Shown here piece after piece: positions 24,685 to 33,374 of a stretch of 64,000 nucleotides of DNA; within the stretch, counting starts at the first letter, position 1, and every line of letters begins with the position of its first letter. Under the pieces are notes generated by a model. That model saw only the letters and a program-made list of their open reading frames with translations. It had not been told where the DNA came from and ran no database searches. The DNA lies in the NCBI GenBank assembly GCA_035540495.1, contig DATLGL010000063.1, forward strand, positions 81,196-145,195, given 5' to 3'. The translations under genes were made by a program, and so were the position numbers. The stretch is from DASVEG01 sp035540495 (GTDB taxonomy: Bacteria > Actinomycetota > Acidimicrobiia > Acidimicrobiales > CADCTF01).

Positions 24685-25115
24685 AGCGGCTGCACGGCGT
24701 CGAGGTCGAACTCGAACGACGACCCGTTCGACGCGACGTCGATCTCGAACCACACGATCTTGCCGCCGTCCGGTCGGTCGTCGACGCCCCAGGTGCGCGA
24801 CATCGAAGCGACGAGGTGCAGACCCCGGCCGCTACCCGCGAGGGCGCTGAACGAGCGCATCGCCGGCGGCGTCGGGCTGGCGTCGCCCACCCCGACCCGC
24901 AGGACGTCGCCGGTCAACGACACCTCGACCGTCACCGGCGTGCGCGCGTGCAGCACCGCGTTCGTGACGAGCTCGCTGACGAGGAGCACCGTCTGATCGA
25001 GAACCGAATCGGCTTCGAGTCGCCCCAGCAGGTGGGCGACGAAGCGACGCGCGTGACGCGGAGCCTCCGGCGATGGGTCGAAGGTGCGGGTCTCGCCGCC
25101 GCCTTCCGCAGTCAC
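24681..25115 (-). CDS. Anti-sigma regulatory factor (RsbW-like HATPase)
   Basis: 144 aa GHKL ATPase domain of the HATPase_c_2 type. The N-box is LVSELVTNAVLHA; the G1 box is RVGVGDASP, where the usual Asp is followed by ASPTPP; the G2 box is GSGRGLHLVASMS; the C-terminal strand is GGKIVWFEI. Such kinases phosphorylate a STAS antagonist and hold a sigma factor. The STAS protein encoded 0.5 kb away on the other strand is the likely partner. GTG 25115 is the first start that gives a standard-length domain; the frame continues open upstream without family sequence. Confidence 0.85.
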   Translation of the reverse strand: MTAEGGGETRTFDPSPEAPRHARRFVAHLLGRLEADSVLDQTVLLVSELVTNAVLHARTPVTVEVSLTGDVLRVGVGDASPTPPAMRSFSALAGSGRGLHLVASMSRTWGVDDRPDGGKIVWFEIDVASNGSSFEFDLDAVQPL

Positions 25116-25159
25116 GGCGCGCGTTCCTACTACAGCGCTGCCAGCTAGCCCAACATCCC

Positions 25160-26230
25160 TCAGGCGACGAACTCGCCGACGCCGAGATCGACACCCGCTT
25201 CGAAGGTCCGCTTCGCGCAGATCTTCGCGAGGTCGCCGGCCCGGGCGTTGACGGTGAAGTCGAGCTGGCCGAACAGCAGCGCGCCCACCAGCATCACGAG
25301 CAGCACCATCTTCCGGTACTCCTCGAAGGTGTCCGCGGCCGAGGGCATCGCGATGCCGTTCGCTTCCAGTCCCGATCTCCATCGCTCGACCAGGTCACGC
25401 TCGGTCTCGCGTCGCTGATCGGTCGGTACGCAGTTGGCGATGAAGTAGGCGACGTCGTACATGCCCTGGCCGACCGCGAGCGCCTGCCAGTCGATCGGGA
25501 TCACCCCGCCGGCGGACTCGAAGAACATGTTGTCGAGCCGGTAATCCGAGTGGTAGATCGTCGACGGGAAGGGCTCCTCGTGCAGCCTCTCCTTGAACGT
25601 CGGGATCGCTCGCTCGACCCATGCCACCGCCGGAGCCGGAAGTTCAGCGGCGAGGTCGACCATGAACTTCGGGAACACGCCCTCGAGCATCGGCTGAAGC
25701 GCCTCGTAGGTCGGATCGGTCTTCACTCGCGGGAGCCAGTCGAAGACCTCGCTCTCGCGGCCCCACCAGGCGGCATGGAACGGAACGAGCCATTCGATCG
25801 CCCGTCGCGCATCCTCCACCGAGGTCCCCGCGACCTGATCACCCACCCGTGCGAACGACAGGTCTTCGAGCACCAGCGACCACAAGCCCTCGTCCGGGTA
25901 GCCGTCGGCGTAGAAGCACCTCGCCGTTCGGCAGGGGAGCGTCGGTGCGACGTCGTTGTAGAACCGTGCTTCTCGCTCCCACAGCCGCAGCAACTGGCCG
26001 AGCATCACCGCGCCGGGCTCGTCGCTCGGGAGCTTCCCGATCACCGACGACGGTAGAGACGTGCCGACGTCGTCGGCGTAGGTGAGGTCGAGGCGGGCCA
26101 GCTTGCCGGTGAAGCCCTCGCCGACGGCGATCTCCGTGAGCCGGACGTCGCTGATCCGAGCTTCGAGGACTGACGAGAGCCACTCGGGCGTGAAGTCGGA
26201 GAGATGACGCGGGGGGACGACGTCTGCCAT
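25160..26230 (-). CDS. Aminoglycoside-phosphotransferase-fold kinase (CHK/EcKinase-like)
   Basis: 356 aa small-molecule kinase fold. The nucleotide-binding lobe starts near IAVGEGFTGKLARLDLTY. The catalytic loop is IYHSDYRLDNMFF (HxDxxxxN) near 235, and the metal-binding aspartate is in PIDWQALAVGQGMYDVAYFIAN. WLVPFHAAWW is typical of this phosphotransferase group in actinobacteria. The substrate is unknown; choline/ecdysteroid-type or acyl-CoA-dehydrogenase-linked kinases share this look. ATG 26230 is preceded by TATC but no clear Shine-Dalgarno. It is divergent from adk. Confidence 0.82.
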   Translation of the reverse strand: MADVVPPRHLSDFTPEWLSSVLEARISDVRLTEIAVGEGFTGKLARLDLTYADDVGTSLPSSVIGKLPSDEPGAVMLGQLLRLWEREARFYNDVAPTLPCRTARCFYADGYPDEGLWSLVLEDLSFARVGDQVAGTSVEDARRAIEWLVPFHAAWWGRESEVFDWLPRVKTDPTYEALQPMLEGVFPKFMVDLAAELPAPAVAWVERAIPTFKERLHEEPFPSTIYHSDYRLDNMFFESAGGVIPIDWQALAVGQGMYDVAYFIANCVPTDQRRETERDLVERWRSGLEANGIAMPSAADTFEEYRKMVLLVMLVGALLFGQLDFTVNARAGDLAKICAKRTFEAGVDLGVGEFVA

Positions 26231-26303
26231 GAGAAGTGGGATATCACGGATGGACGGCGACCGGTTGCACCCCCGGCGGGGAGGTCGCGGCCAGAATGCT
26301 CCG

Positions 26304-26885
26304 ATGCGTGTGCTGCTCGTCGCCGCCCCGGGTGCTGGGAAGGGGACCCAGGCGACGCGCATCGCGCAGCGCTACGGGATCACCCACATCTCGAGCGGCG
26401 ACCTCTTGAGACGCCACGTGCAGCGAGGGACGACGATCGGCCGCAAGGTGCAGGCGTTCGTCCAGCGGGGCGACCTCGTGCCTGACGAGATCGTGATCTC
26501 CATCCTCAGCGAGCCGGTGCTCGAGGCGGCAGGCGCGGGCGGCTACGTGCTCGACGGGTTCCCGCGGACGGCGCACCAGGCGGAGATGGCCTACGAGCTC
26601 GCCCATCCCCTCGACGTCGAGGTCCAGGTGACCGTCGCCCTCGACGTGCCTCGTGACGAGTTGCTGCGCCGGCTCCTCCATCGGGCGGCCGTCGAGGGAC
26701 GCGCCGACGACACCGAGGCCGTCATCCTCCACCGCCTCGACGTCTACGACGAGACGTCGAACGCGCTGCTCGGGTACTACGACGGCCGGGGGATCCTTCG
26801 AAGGGTCGACGGGCTCGGCACGGTCGACGAGGTCAGAAAACGGATCTGGGACGCACTCGATCCGTTCCGCCGCGTCGCCGAGTAG
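26304..26885 (+). CDS. adk: Adenylate kinase (short form)
   Basis: 193 aa. It interconverts ATP + AMP and 2 ADP. The P-loop is APGAGKGTQ (the first Gly of the usual GAPGxGKGT is Ala in AAPGAGK). The AMP-binding segment is ISSGDLLRRHV and the core is GYVLDGFPRT. The LID is the short type ending EGRADDTEAVI, usual in actinobacteria. It is not in the ribosomal protein cluster where the main adk normally sits (secY-adk), so it may be a second copy. CAGAAT lies 6 nt before ATG 26304. Confidence 0.92.
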   Translation: MRVLLVAAPGAGKGTQATRIAQRYGITHISSGDLLRRHVQRGTTIGRKVQAFVQRGDLVPDEIVISILSEPVLEAAGAGGYVLDGFPRTAHQAEMAYELAHPLDVEVQVTVALDVPRDELLRRLLHRAAVEGRADDTEAVILHRLDVYDETSNALLGYYDGRGILRRVDGLGTVDEVRKRIWDALDPFRRVAE

Positions 26886-26889
26886 CGGG

Positions 26890-28170
26890 TCAGATCGCGT
26901 CGTAGCCGACGAGCCACGGCCGGCCGCTGCGGCGGCGATGGCCGAGCATCAGCAACGTGCCGGCCAGGATCGCGAGCGTTCCGAGCACGCGGGTTCGGAT
27001 GGGGTGGGTCTTGGTCCACTCGCTGATCGGAAGACCCGACGCCGAGAACACCGCGGCGCTCCCGTCGGACTCCTGACGGTCGACCGCACCGGCGATGCCG
27101 TGGGTCAGCCCGGGCGTGGGCGGCGCAGCCGGCGTGGACAGCGCCGCAGCGAGGTTCGCGAGAGGGGCAGGCGTCGCGTCGTCGGTCGCCGGTGTTGCCG
27201 TGGTCAGCAGGTGCGACAAGGCGGTCGGACCATCGAGGCCGTTGCTCATCAGCGATGCCAGTGCGCCCGTGACGTACGCCGCGGCCATCGACGTGCCGGA
27301 CAGGCATCCGGTGCCCGCCGCCTCGATCTCTCGGGGATACGTCGAGAGCACGCCCGCCTCGGGGCATGCGCCGCCCGCTTCGCCACCGGGGGCCATCAGC
27401 CCCCACCGGGCGGTGCCGGGCAGGTTCGAGTACGAGGCCTTGACGCCTTCGGCGTTGACGGCACCGACGAGCAGCATCGGCACCGAGCGCAGGTCGGGAT
27501 CGGTGAGGGTGATCGACCGGTTGCCGGTCGAGGCAACGACGACGGCGCCGTTGCGCCAGGCGTCGACGATCGCGTCGGCGAGATCGCCGTCCTTCCAGTC
27601 GAGGTCGACGCCGGCGTCGATCGAGAGGTTGATGAGGTCGGCATCACGGCTGGTGGCCCAGCGCACGCCGGCGACGACGTCACCGAGCTGCCCCAGCGCC
27701 CGGCACGTCCGCTCCTGCCCCTTGCCCTCGCAGGTGTTCGTGAGCGAACGGACCGCCAGCAGCTGCACCCCCGGTGCGACACCGTCGGGCGCCTTCCCGA
27801 CCCGGCGAGCGCCGATGATCCCCGCGATGTGGGTGCCGTGACCGTTGTCGTCGATCACGTCGTCGGTGCAACGGGCGGGGTTGCCGCCGCTGCCGACGCA
27901 GTTCGCGGCGCCCGCGATGCGGCCTGCGAACGCCGGATGGTCGGCGTCGATGCCGGAGTCGACGACGGCGACCTTGATCCCGTCGCCGGCGGGACGGTCC
28001 GCCGGCACGCCGAGAGCGGTGAACGCCCACGAGGTGGACGTGCTCCGCTCACTTGCCTTCGGCAGCGTCTGGTCTGCGGCCGCCGGACCTGCGAACGCCA
28101 GCACGATCACCAGCGCCGAGAACAGCGCTGCGATCACTTTCAGGGCGCGTGAGGGGAGAGGGTTCTGCAC
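26890..28170 (-). CDS. Membrane-anchored subtilisin-like serine protease
   Basis: 426 aa S8 peptidase of mycosin-like layout. Signal peptide at 1-32 (ALVIVLAFAGPAAA-DQ). The catalytic triad is visible: Asp in VAVVDSGID, His in NGHGTHIAGI, Ser in GTSMAAAYV. Extra cysteines (NCVGSGGNPARC, NTCEGKGQERTC, ACPEAG, GTGC) suggest disulfides. A C-terminal helix TRVLGTLAILAGTLLML followed by HRRRSGR anchors it with the protease domain outside. No ESX/type VII genes are near, so a processing role other than mycosin is likely. It converges with adk (4 nt gap). Confidence 0.9.
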   Translation of the reverse strand: MQNPLPSRALKVIAALFSALVIVLAFAGPAAADQTLPKASERSTSTSWAFTALGVPADRPAGDGIKVAVVDSGIDADHPAFAGRIAGAANCVGSGGNPARCTDDVIDDNGHGTHIAGIIGARRVGKAPDGVAPGVQLLAVRSLTNTCEGKGQERTCRALGQLGDVVAGVRWATSRDADLINLSIDAGVDLDWKDGDLADAIVDAWRNGAVVVASTGNRSITLTDPDLRSVPMLLVGAVNAEGVKASYSNLPGTARWGLMAPGGEAGGACPEAGVLSTYPREIEAAGTGCLSGTSMAAAYVTGALASLMSNGLDGPTALSHLLTTATPATDDATPAPLANLAAALSTPAAPPTPGLTHGIAGAVDRQESDGSAAVFSASGLPISEWTKTHPIRTRVLGTLAILAGTLLMLGHRRRSGRPWLVGYDAI

Positions 28171-28228
28171 GAGGGGGTCCGGTGTCGGGGGGCGACGCCG
28201 CGCATGTACCCACGACCGCCGGATGCCA

Positions 28229-28245
28229 TGCCGCCTGTCGCGGCA
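28229..28245 (-). terminator. Hairpin downstream of hrpB
   Basis: TGCCGC-ctgtc-GCGGCA, a perfect 6-bp stem with a 5-nt loop, 15 nt past the hrpB stop. No T-run follows, as is common in high-GC actinobacteria. Confidence 0.35.
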
Positions 28246-28259
28246 GGATCAGCGCGCGA

Positions 28260-30722
28260 TCAGCGAGGCTCGACCGGCCAGTCGTGCTTCGGGTAGCGGC
28301 CCGCCATTTCTTTGCGGACGTCGTGCCACGAGCCGGTCCAGAACCCTTCGAGATCGGACGTCACCTGAACCGGGCGTCCTGCGGGGGAGAGCAGGTGGAA
28401 GACGATCGGGATCTGGCCGTCCAGCACGGTCGGCGTCGTGGTGAGACCGAACGCGTCCTGGACCTTCACGGCGATCACCGGTGGATCGGCGGTGTAGTCG
28501 ACCGCCACCCGCCGTCCCTTGGGAAGCCGGATCTCGCTCGGAGCGAGGCGGTCGAGCGCCCCGTGGAGGTGTGGCGGGACGAGTCGGAGCAGCGTCCGCT
28601 CGAGATCGATCCCGTCGAGGTCTCGCCGTGAGGTCGCCGTCGACAGATCGATGGCGGCGAGGAGCGCCCGGTCGCTCACGTCGGCCCAGCCGTCACCGGC
28701 GCGATGACGGTGGAGGAAGGCGAGGCGGGCACGCAACGCCACTGCCTTGTCGGTCCAGCGCAGCGACGTGATCCCGGCGCTGCGCAGCCGTTCCCGGATG
28801 ATGCGCTCGGTGGCTGGTCCGCTCGGAGCCCGTCGCTCGACGACACCGAGCCGCACCTGGCCGAGGTTCCGCTCGACACGTTCGATGACGTCGTCTCGCT
28901 CGCGATCCCACACGACCGAGGAGTGCTCGGTGACCTGATCGGCGAAGACCTCGAGCAGCTCCTCGGCGTCGATCGCTGCGGCCAGCCGGATGCGGGCATC
29001 CTTGCGGTGTCCGTCGAGATCGGCTGCGACGACGAAGGCCTCGCCGGCGAGGGAGTCGGTCGGCCGCACCCATGCGGCGCTACCGCCGGTGAGCTTGAAC
29101 CGGCCGGGGGTCGTGCCGTCCCGATTCTGCGCGACGCGATCGGGATAGGCGAGCGCCAGCGTGAGCCCGGCGCGATCGATGCGCACACCGCCGGGCTCCA
29201 CGCCCACCCGCCTCGCGAGGTCGTACGCGGAGGCGCGCACGCTGCCGAGCGCGCGCCCGTCGGCCCTCGGATGGCGGCGGTCAGCGTCGGCGAGCAGCTC
29301 GAGCCGGACCGCCAGATCGGCCGGTAGCTCGTCAGGATGGCCGCGCAGCACGTCGCGGTCTTCTAGCAATGCGGCGAGCATGCAGGCGAGCCACCCGTCG
29401 CCCGACGCGCGACTCGCCACGACCATGTGGCCGAGCCGTGGGTGGAGGGGGAGCGTCACCATCCGCGACCCGATCGGCGTGATACGGCCATCGCCGTCGA
29501 CGGCGCCGAGCGACCGAAGGAGCGCAACACCCTCGACGACTGCCCGCGCCGGCGGCGGATCGAGGAACGGCACGACGCGAGCGTCGTGAACCCCCCACGA
29601 CGCCAGTTCGAGCGCGAGCCCTGCGAGGTCGACCTGGCTGATCTCCGGCTCGAGGTGAGGTCGGCGAGCGGCGTGCTCCACCTTCGACCACAACCTGTAG
29701 GCGACGCCGGGTTCGATGCGCCCGGCGCGCCCGGTCCGTTGGTCTGCCGAGGCCTTCGATGCGGTGACGGTCGTGAGTCGCGTCATGCCGGTGCGGGTGT
29801 CGAAGCGCGGCACCCGCGCGAGCCCAGCGTCGACCACGACCCGCACCCCCTCGACCGTCATGCTCGTCTCCGCGATGTCGGTCGCGATCACGACCCGACG
29901 CCGACCGTCGCGCGACGGCGCGAGGGCGGCGTCCTGCTCTGCAGCCGACAGCGCGCCGAACAACGGCCGGAGATCGGCCATCCCGTCGGCTCCCTCGATC
30001 TGCAGCGCCTGTTGCACCCGCCGGATCTCGGCCGCACCCGGGAGGAACACGAGGACGTCGCCCGCTTCCTCCCGGAGCGCCTTCATCACGGCGGCGGTGG
30101 TCGCGTCGTCGAGCCGCTCCTTCGGGCGCTTCGGGAGCCACCGCACCTCGACCGGGTGCTGCCTGCCCTCGCTCGTGACGACGGGCGCTTGCCCGAGGTG
30201 GTCCGACACCCGCTGCACGTCGAGCGTCGCCGACATCACGAGGAGCCTGAGGTCGGGCCGCAGCGACCGCCGCACGTCGAGCGCCAGCGCGAGACCGAGG
30301 TCTCCCTGCAGGTTCCGTTCGTGGAACTCGTCGAAGACGAGCAGGCCGACGCCGCCGAGCTCCGGATCCGACTGCAGGCGCCTGGTGAGCACCCCCTCCG
30401 TGACGACCTCCACCTTCGTGCGGTCGCTCACCCGCCGGTCGTCTCGCGTGCGGTAGCCGACGATGCCGCCGACGCCGTCGCCGACGAGGTCGGCCATCCG
30501 TCTGGCCGCGGCGCGGGTGACGACGCGGCGGGGTTCGAGCACCACGATCCGCTGGTCGCGAAGCCATGACGCGCCGAGCAGGCGGAGGGGCACGACGGTG
30601 GTCTTGCCCGCGCCCGGCTCCGCCGTCAGCACCGCCACACCCGGGTCGTCGAGCGCGGCACGGAGCGTGTCGATCGAGGCCTCGACGGGCAGGCCGGTGT
30701 CGGGGAAGGAGAGCGATGGCAC
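28260..30722 (-). CDS. hrpB: ATP-dependent RNA helicase HrpB
   Basis: 820 aa DEAH-box helicase, standard length. Motif I is AEPGAGKTT near residue 35; motif II is DEFHER; motif III is SAT; motif VI is QRTGRAGR. These are followed by the HA2/OB region and the HrpB-specific C-terminal domain ending KEMAGRYPKHDWPVEPR. Its role in bacteria is poorly defined (RNA metabolism). The start is placed at GTG 30722 (VPSLSFPDTGLPV), the usual N-terminus; the frame is open much further upstream, but there it overlaps the divergent acyltransferase. A strong inverted repeat lies just upstream. Confidence 0.93.
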   Translation of the reverse strand: MPSLSFPDTGLPVEASIDTLRAALDDPGVAVLTAEPGAGKTTVVPLRLLGASWLRDQRIVVLEPRRVVTRAAARRMADLVGDGVGGIVGYRTRDDRRVSDRTKVEVVTEGVLTRRLQSDPELGGVGLLVFDEFHERNLQGDLGLALALDVRRSLRPDLRLLVMSATLDVQRVSDHLGQAPVVTSEGRQHPVEVRWLPKRPKERLDDATTAAVMKALREEAGDVLVFLPGAAEIRRVQQALQIEGADGMADLRPLFGALSAAEQDAALAPSRDGRRRVVIATDIAETSMTVEGVRVVVDAGLARVPRFDTRTGMTRLTTVTASKASADQRTGRAGRIEPGVAYRLWSKVEHAARRPHLEPEISQVDLAGLALELASWGVHDARVVPFLDPPPARAVVEGVALLRSLGAVDGDGRITPIGSRMVTLPLHPRLGHMVVASRASGDGWLACMLAALLEDRDVLRGHPDELPADLAVRLELLADADRRHPRADGRALGSVRASAYDLARRVGVEPGGVRIDRAGLTLALAYPDRVAQNRDGTTPGRFKLTGGSAAWVRPTDSLAGEAFVVAADLDGHRKDARIRLAAAIDAEELLEVFADQVTEHSSVVWDRERDDVIERVERNLGQVRLGVVERRAPSGPATERIIRERLRSAGITSLRWTDKAVALRARLAFLHRHRAGDGWADVSDRALLAAIDLSTATSRRDLDGIDLERTLLRLVPPHLHGALDRLAPSEIRLPKGRRVAVDYTADPPVIAVKVQDAFGLTTTPTVLDGQIPIVFHLLSPAGRPVQVTSDLEGFWTGSWHDVRKEMAGRYPKHDWPVEPR

Positions 30723-30733
30723 GGGGTGCCCAG

Positions 30734-30759
30734 TCTCCCCCAGGCGGAACTGGGGGAGA
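30734..30759. repeat. Perfect inverted repeat in hrpB/AT3 divergent region
   Basis: TCTCCCCCAG, 6 nt, CTGGGGGAGA: 10-bp perfect arms, 12 nt upstream of the hrpB start. It could be a regulator site or an mRNA hairpin. Confidence 0.55.
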
Positions 30760-30801
30760 GCCCTGGTTCCGCGATCTCGCCGTCGAACCGACGATGAGGA
30801 C

Positions 30802-31935
30802 ATGGTCGCTCTCGCCGAACCGCGCCTCCCCCTGTCCACCGTCGCGGCGCCCACGCCCACGTCGATCGCGACGCAGACGCCGACGCCGACAACGGCTCGC
30901 GATCGCTTCGTCGACCTGCTCCGGGCCGGGAGCCTGATGGTCGTCGTCGCGTGGCACTGGGTGTTCACCGTCGTGATCTGGAAGTTCGACGGTCCCCACG
31001 CGTCGAACCCGCTGGGCTCCACCCGTGGTCTGTGGCTGCTCACGTGGCTGTTCCAGGTGATGCCGCTGTTCTTCTTCGTCGGCGGCTTCGTCCACTCCCG
31101 CACATGGACTCCGGGACGCTACGGCTCGTTCCTCCGGAAGCGGCTCGGGCGTCTGGTCGTGCCGGCCGCCGCGGCCATCGCCGCTGTCGGCGCGGGCGGG
31201 CTCCTCGCGAACGAGCTTCTCGACTCGCCCCCGTGGTTGCCGCGAGCCGTGATCCTCATCCTCAGCCCGCTGTGGTTCCTCGGCGTGTACGTGCTGCTCG
31301 TGTTCGCCACGCCGATCGCGGCCGCGGCCCACCGCCGGTTCGGCGAGCTCGCGGTCGTCGCGCTGGCCGGCGCGGCAGCCGTCGTCGACGTCCTCCGCTT
31401 CCGTTTCGAGACGCCGTACGCCTCTGTGCTGGCGTGGATCGTCGTGTGGGGCTTCGCCCACCAGTTCGGGTTCCACTACGAGCGGCTGGTCGCGGCGCCT
31501 CGCCGCTTCGCCTGGTGCCTGGTCCTGGGCGGCGCCTACGCCTTGGGCGCGCTCACCAACATGGGCCACTACCCGAAGTCGATGGTCGGCGTCCCTGGTG
31601 AAGCCATCTCGAACATGGCCCCGCCGACGGTCTGCATCGTCGCCCTCTGCGCTCTCCAGGTCGGCGTCGCCCTCCTGATCCGGGATGCGGCGCTGAGGGC
31701 GCTCGACCGGCCGCGTGTCTCGCGAGTGGTCGGCTGGGTGAGCGAGAACTCGATGCCGCTCTACCTCTGGCACGGCGTCGGGCTCGGCATCGCCTACGGG
31801 ACGCTCCGGTTCGTGGCCGGGATCACCGTTCCGGAAGAGACGACGTCGGCGTGGTGGCTCCAGCGTCCGTTGTGGATCCTCGCACCGGCGCTGGCGACGC
31901 GGCCGCTGCTTCGCCTGGCACGCCGTCTCGGCTGA
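30802..31935 (+). CDS. Acyltransferase 3 family membrane protein
   Basis: 377 aa with about ten transmembrane helices. The AT3 signature RDRFVDLLRAGSLMVVVAWHW (catalytic His and Arg) is followed by MPLFFFVGGFVHSRTW and later SMPLYLWHGVGLGIAYG. Such enzymes move acyl groups onto extracytoplasmic sugars, peptidoglycan or lipids. The N-terminal 30 residues are Thr/Pro-rich. ATG 30802 follows GATGAGGAC, which could be a Shine-Dalgarno. The natural acceptor is unknown. It is divergent from hrpB. Confidence 0.88.
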   Translation: MVALAEPRLPLSTVAAPTPTSIATQTPTPTTARDRFVDLLRAGSLMVVVAWHWVFTVVIWKFDGPHASNPLGSTRGLWLLTWLFQVMPLFFFVGGFVHSRTWTPGRYGSFLRKRLGRLVVPAAAAIAAVGAGGLLANELLDSPPWLPRAVILILSPLWFLGVYVLLVFATPIAAAAHRRFGELAVVALAGAAAVVDVLRFRFETPYASVLAWIVVWGFAHQFGFHYERLVAAPRRFAWCLVLGGAYALGALTNMGHYPKSMVGVPGEAISNMAPPTVCIVALCALQVGVALLIRDAALRALDRPRVSRVVGWVSENSMPLYLWHGVGLGIAYGTLRFVAGITVPEETTSAWWLQRPLWILAPALATRPLLRLARRLG

Positions 31936-31976
31936 CCTGGAGAGCCTCGGCGGCGCCTGCCGCGCCTGCGTGTGAG

Positions 31977-31982
31977 TAGGTT
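31977..31982 (+). promoter_or_regulatory. -10 hexamer, leaderless promoter of the dehydrogenase
   Basis: TAGGTT, 8 nt before the ATG at 31991. Confidence 0.4.
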
Positions 31983-31990
31983 CGGCGGCC

Positions 31991-33016
31991 ATGCGGGCCG
32001 CGGTGATGCGCAACAAGCAGCTGGTCGTCGACGAGATCGCCGATCCGGTGCCGCAGTCGGGTCAGGTGCTCGTGCGCACGCTGGCGTGCGGCATCTGCGG
32101 CTCCGACCTCCACACGCTCCAGCACGGCGAGCAGATGGTGGAGCTGTCGAAGGAATCGGGCGCCCCCTTCGTGATGGACCTCTCGCGTGACGTCGTCATG
32201 GGACACGAGTTCTCGGCCGAGGTGGTCGAGATCGGACCGGACGCGGGCGACAACCTCCGACCCGGTGACGTCGTGGTGTCGATGCCCGTCGTGATCGGTC
32301 CCTCTGGCGTCCAGGGGATCGGCTACTCGAACGACTATCCCGGCGGCTACAGCGAGCTGATGGTGCTGTCGTCGATGCTGACGATGAAGGTGCCGAACGG
32401 GTTGAGCTTCGAGCACGCTGCGCTCACCGAACCGATGGCCGTCGGTCGCCATGCGGTGAACCGATCGGCCATCGCGAAGGGCTCGACCGCGATCGTGCTC
32501 GGCTGCGGACCCGTCGGACTCGCCGTCATCGCCGACCTGCGCCTGAAGGGCATCGCGCCGATCGTCGCCGCCGACTTCTCACCAGCGCGGCGATCGCTCG
32601 CGGAGACCATGGGCGCCCACGTCGTCGTCGACCCCCGCGAGCAGCCGGCGATCGACGCGTGGCGCGAAGCGACCGGCGGGATGAAGCAGCTCGTCATCTT
32701 CGAGGCCGTCGGCGTTCCGGGGATGATCGACCAGGCGATGTCGGCCGCACCTCGGGGCACGAAGATCCTCGTCGTCGGTGTGTGCATGGAGAACGACCCC
32801 ATTCGTCCCATGCTCGGCATCGCGAAGGAGCTCGACGTGTCGTTCGCTCTCGGCTACGACCCGATGGAGTTCGGCGGCACGCTCCGCTCCATCGCCGAGG
32901 GCGAGCTCGACGTTGCCCCGCTCATCACCGGGCGTGTCGACCTCGACGGGGTGCCGACAGCGTTCCGAGACCTCTCGAACCCGGAGGTCCACTGCAAGAT
33001 CCTGGTCGAGCCCTGA
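31991..33016 (+). CDS. Zinc-type alcohol dehydrogenase (MDR family)
   Basis: 341 aa medium-chain dehydrogenase/reductase. The catalytic zinc site is CGICGSDLH and GHEFSAEVVEIG. The NAD(P) fold is VLGCGPVGLAVIADLRLKG. The four-Cys structural zinc lobe expected around residues 90-110 is absent (SMPVVIGPSGVQGIGYSNDYPGGYSE), so it belongs to a subgroup lacking structural zinc. Substrate unknown. The start is supported by a leaderless -10. A second MDR enzyme that has the Cys lobe lies at 45.5 kb. Confidence 0.88.
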   Translation: MRAAVMRNKQLVVDEIADPVPQSGQVLVRTLACGICGSDLHTLQHGEQMVELSKESGAPFVMDLSRDVVMGHEFSAEVVEIGPDAGDNLRPGDVVVSMPVVIGPSGVQGIGYSNDYPGGYSELMVLSSMLTMKVPNGLSFEHAALTEPMAVGRHAVNRSAIAKGSTAIVLGCGPVGLAVIADLRLKGIAPIVAADFSPARRSLAETMGAHVVVDPREQPAIDAWREATGGMKQLVIFEAVGVPGMIDQAMSAAPRGTKILVVGVCMENDPIRPMLGIAKELDVSFALGYDPMEFGGTLRSIAEGELDVAPLITGRVDLDGVPTAFRDLSNPEVHCKILVEP

Positions 33017-33076
33017 TCGTGCAGTAGGGGGACCCCCGGGTTCCGGTCGACCGGTCGTCGCCGCACCGTGGATCTC

Positions 33077-33364
33077 ATGACGACTCCCAACGTCCCCACC
33101 AAGCAGACCACCGCGTTCTACGTGCAGTCGGCGATCTCGTTCGCCGTCTCCCTGTCGGCGATGCTCCTCGGCATCGCCTACCTGCCCGTGAACGGCTGGG
33201 TCCGAGGCTTCCTGTGCGTCGGCGCCCTCTACCTCGTCACCTCGACGTTCACCCTCGCCAAGTGCGTCCGCGACGCCCATGAGGCCGGGCAGGTGCTGTC
33301 GCGCGTCGACCAGGCGCGACTCGAGCGGCTGCTGGCGACCCACGACCCGTTCGTCGCCTCGTAA
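33077..33364 (+). CDS. YiaA/YiaB two-helix inner membrane protein
   Basis: 95 aa. Two hydrophobic helices (FYVQSAISFAVSLSAMLLGIAYLP and GWVRGFLCVGALYLVTSTFTLAKCVRD) with the typical YiaAB family motif FTLAKxxRD. Function unknown. I use ATG 33077 (MTTPNVPTKQ); GTG 33068 in the same frame is the alternative and neither has a clear ribosome site. Its TAA stop overlaps the -10 of the M20 peptidase gene. Confidence 0.8.
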   Translation: MTTPNVPTKQTTAFYVQSAISFAVSLSAMLLGIAYLPVNGWVRGFLCVGALYLVTSTFTLAKCVRDAHEAGQVLSRVDQARLERLLATHDPFVAS

Positions 33365-33367
33365 CTT
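33362..33367 (+). promoter_or_regulatory. -10 hexamer overlapping a stop codon
   Basis: TAACTT: the TAA ends the YiaAB gene and the hexamer lies 7 nt before the M20 peptidase ATG at 33375. Confidence 0.45.
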
Positions 33368-33374
33368 CCTCGCC

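Noticed and set aside
25160..26230. Aminoglycoside resistance gene
   Set aside because: The fold is of the phosphotransferase type, but the surrounding motifs match the broad CHK-like kinases; resistance cannot be supported.
26890..28170. ESX/type VII mycosin
   Set aside because: The layout is mycosin-like, but no eccB/C/D or WXG100 genes are in the window.
29332..32016. Long antisense frame over hrpB and the AT3 gene
   Set aside because: Its residues mirror HrpB motifs out of frame and give low-complexity Arg-rich sequence.
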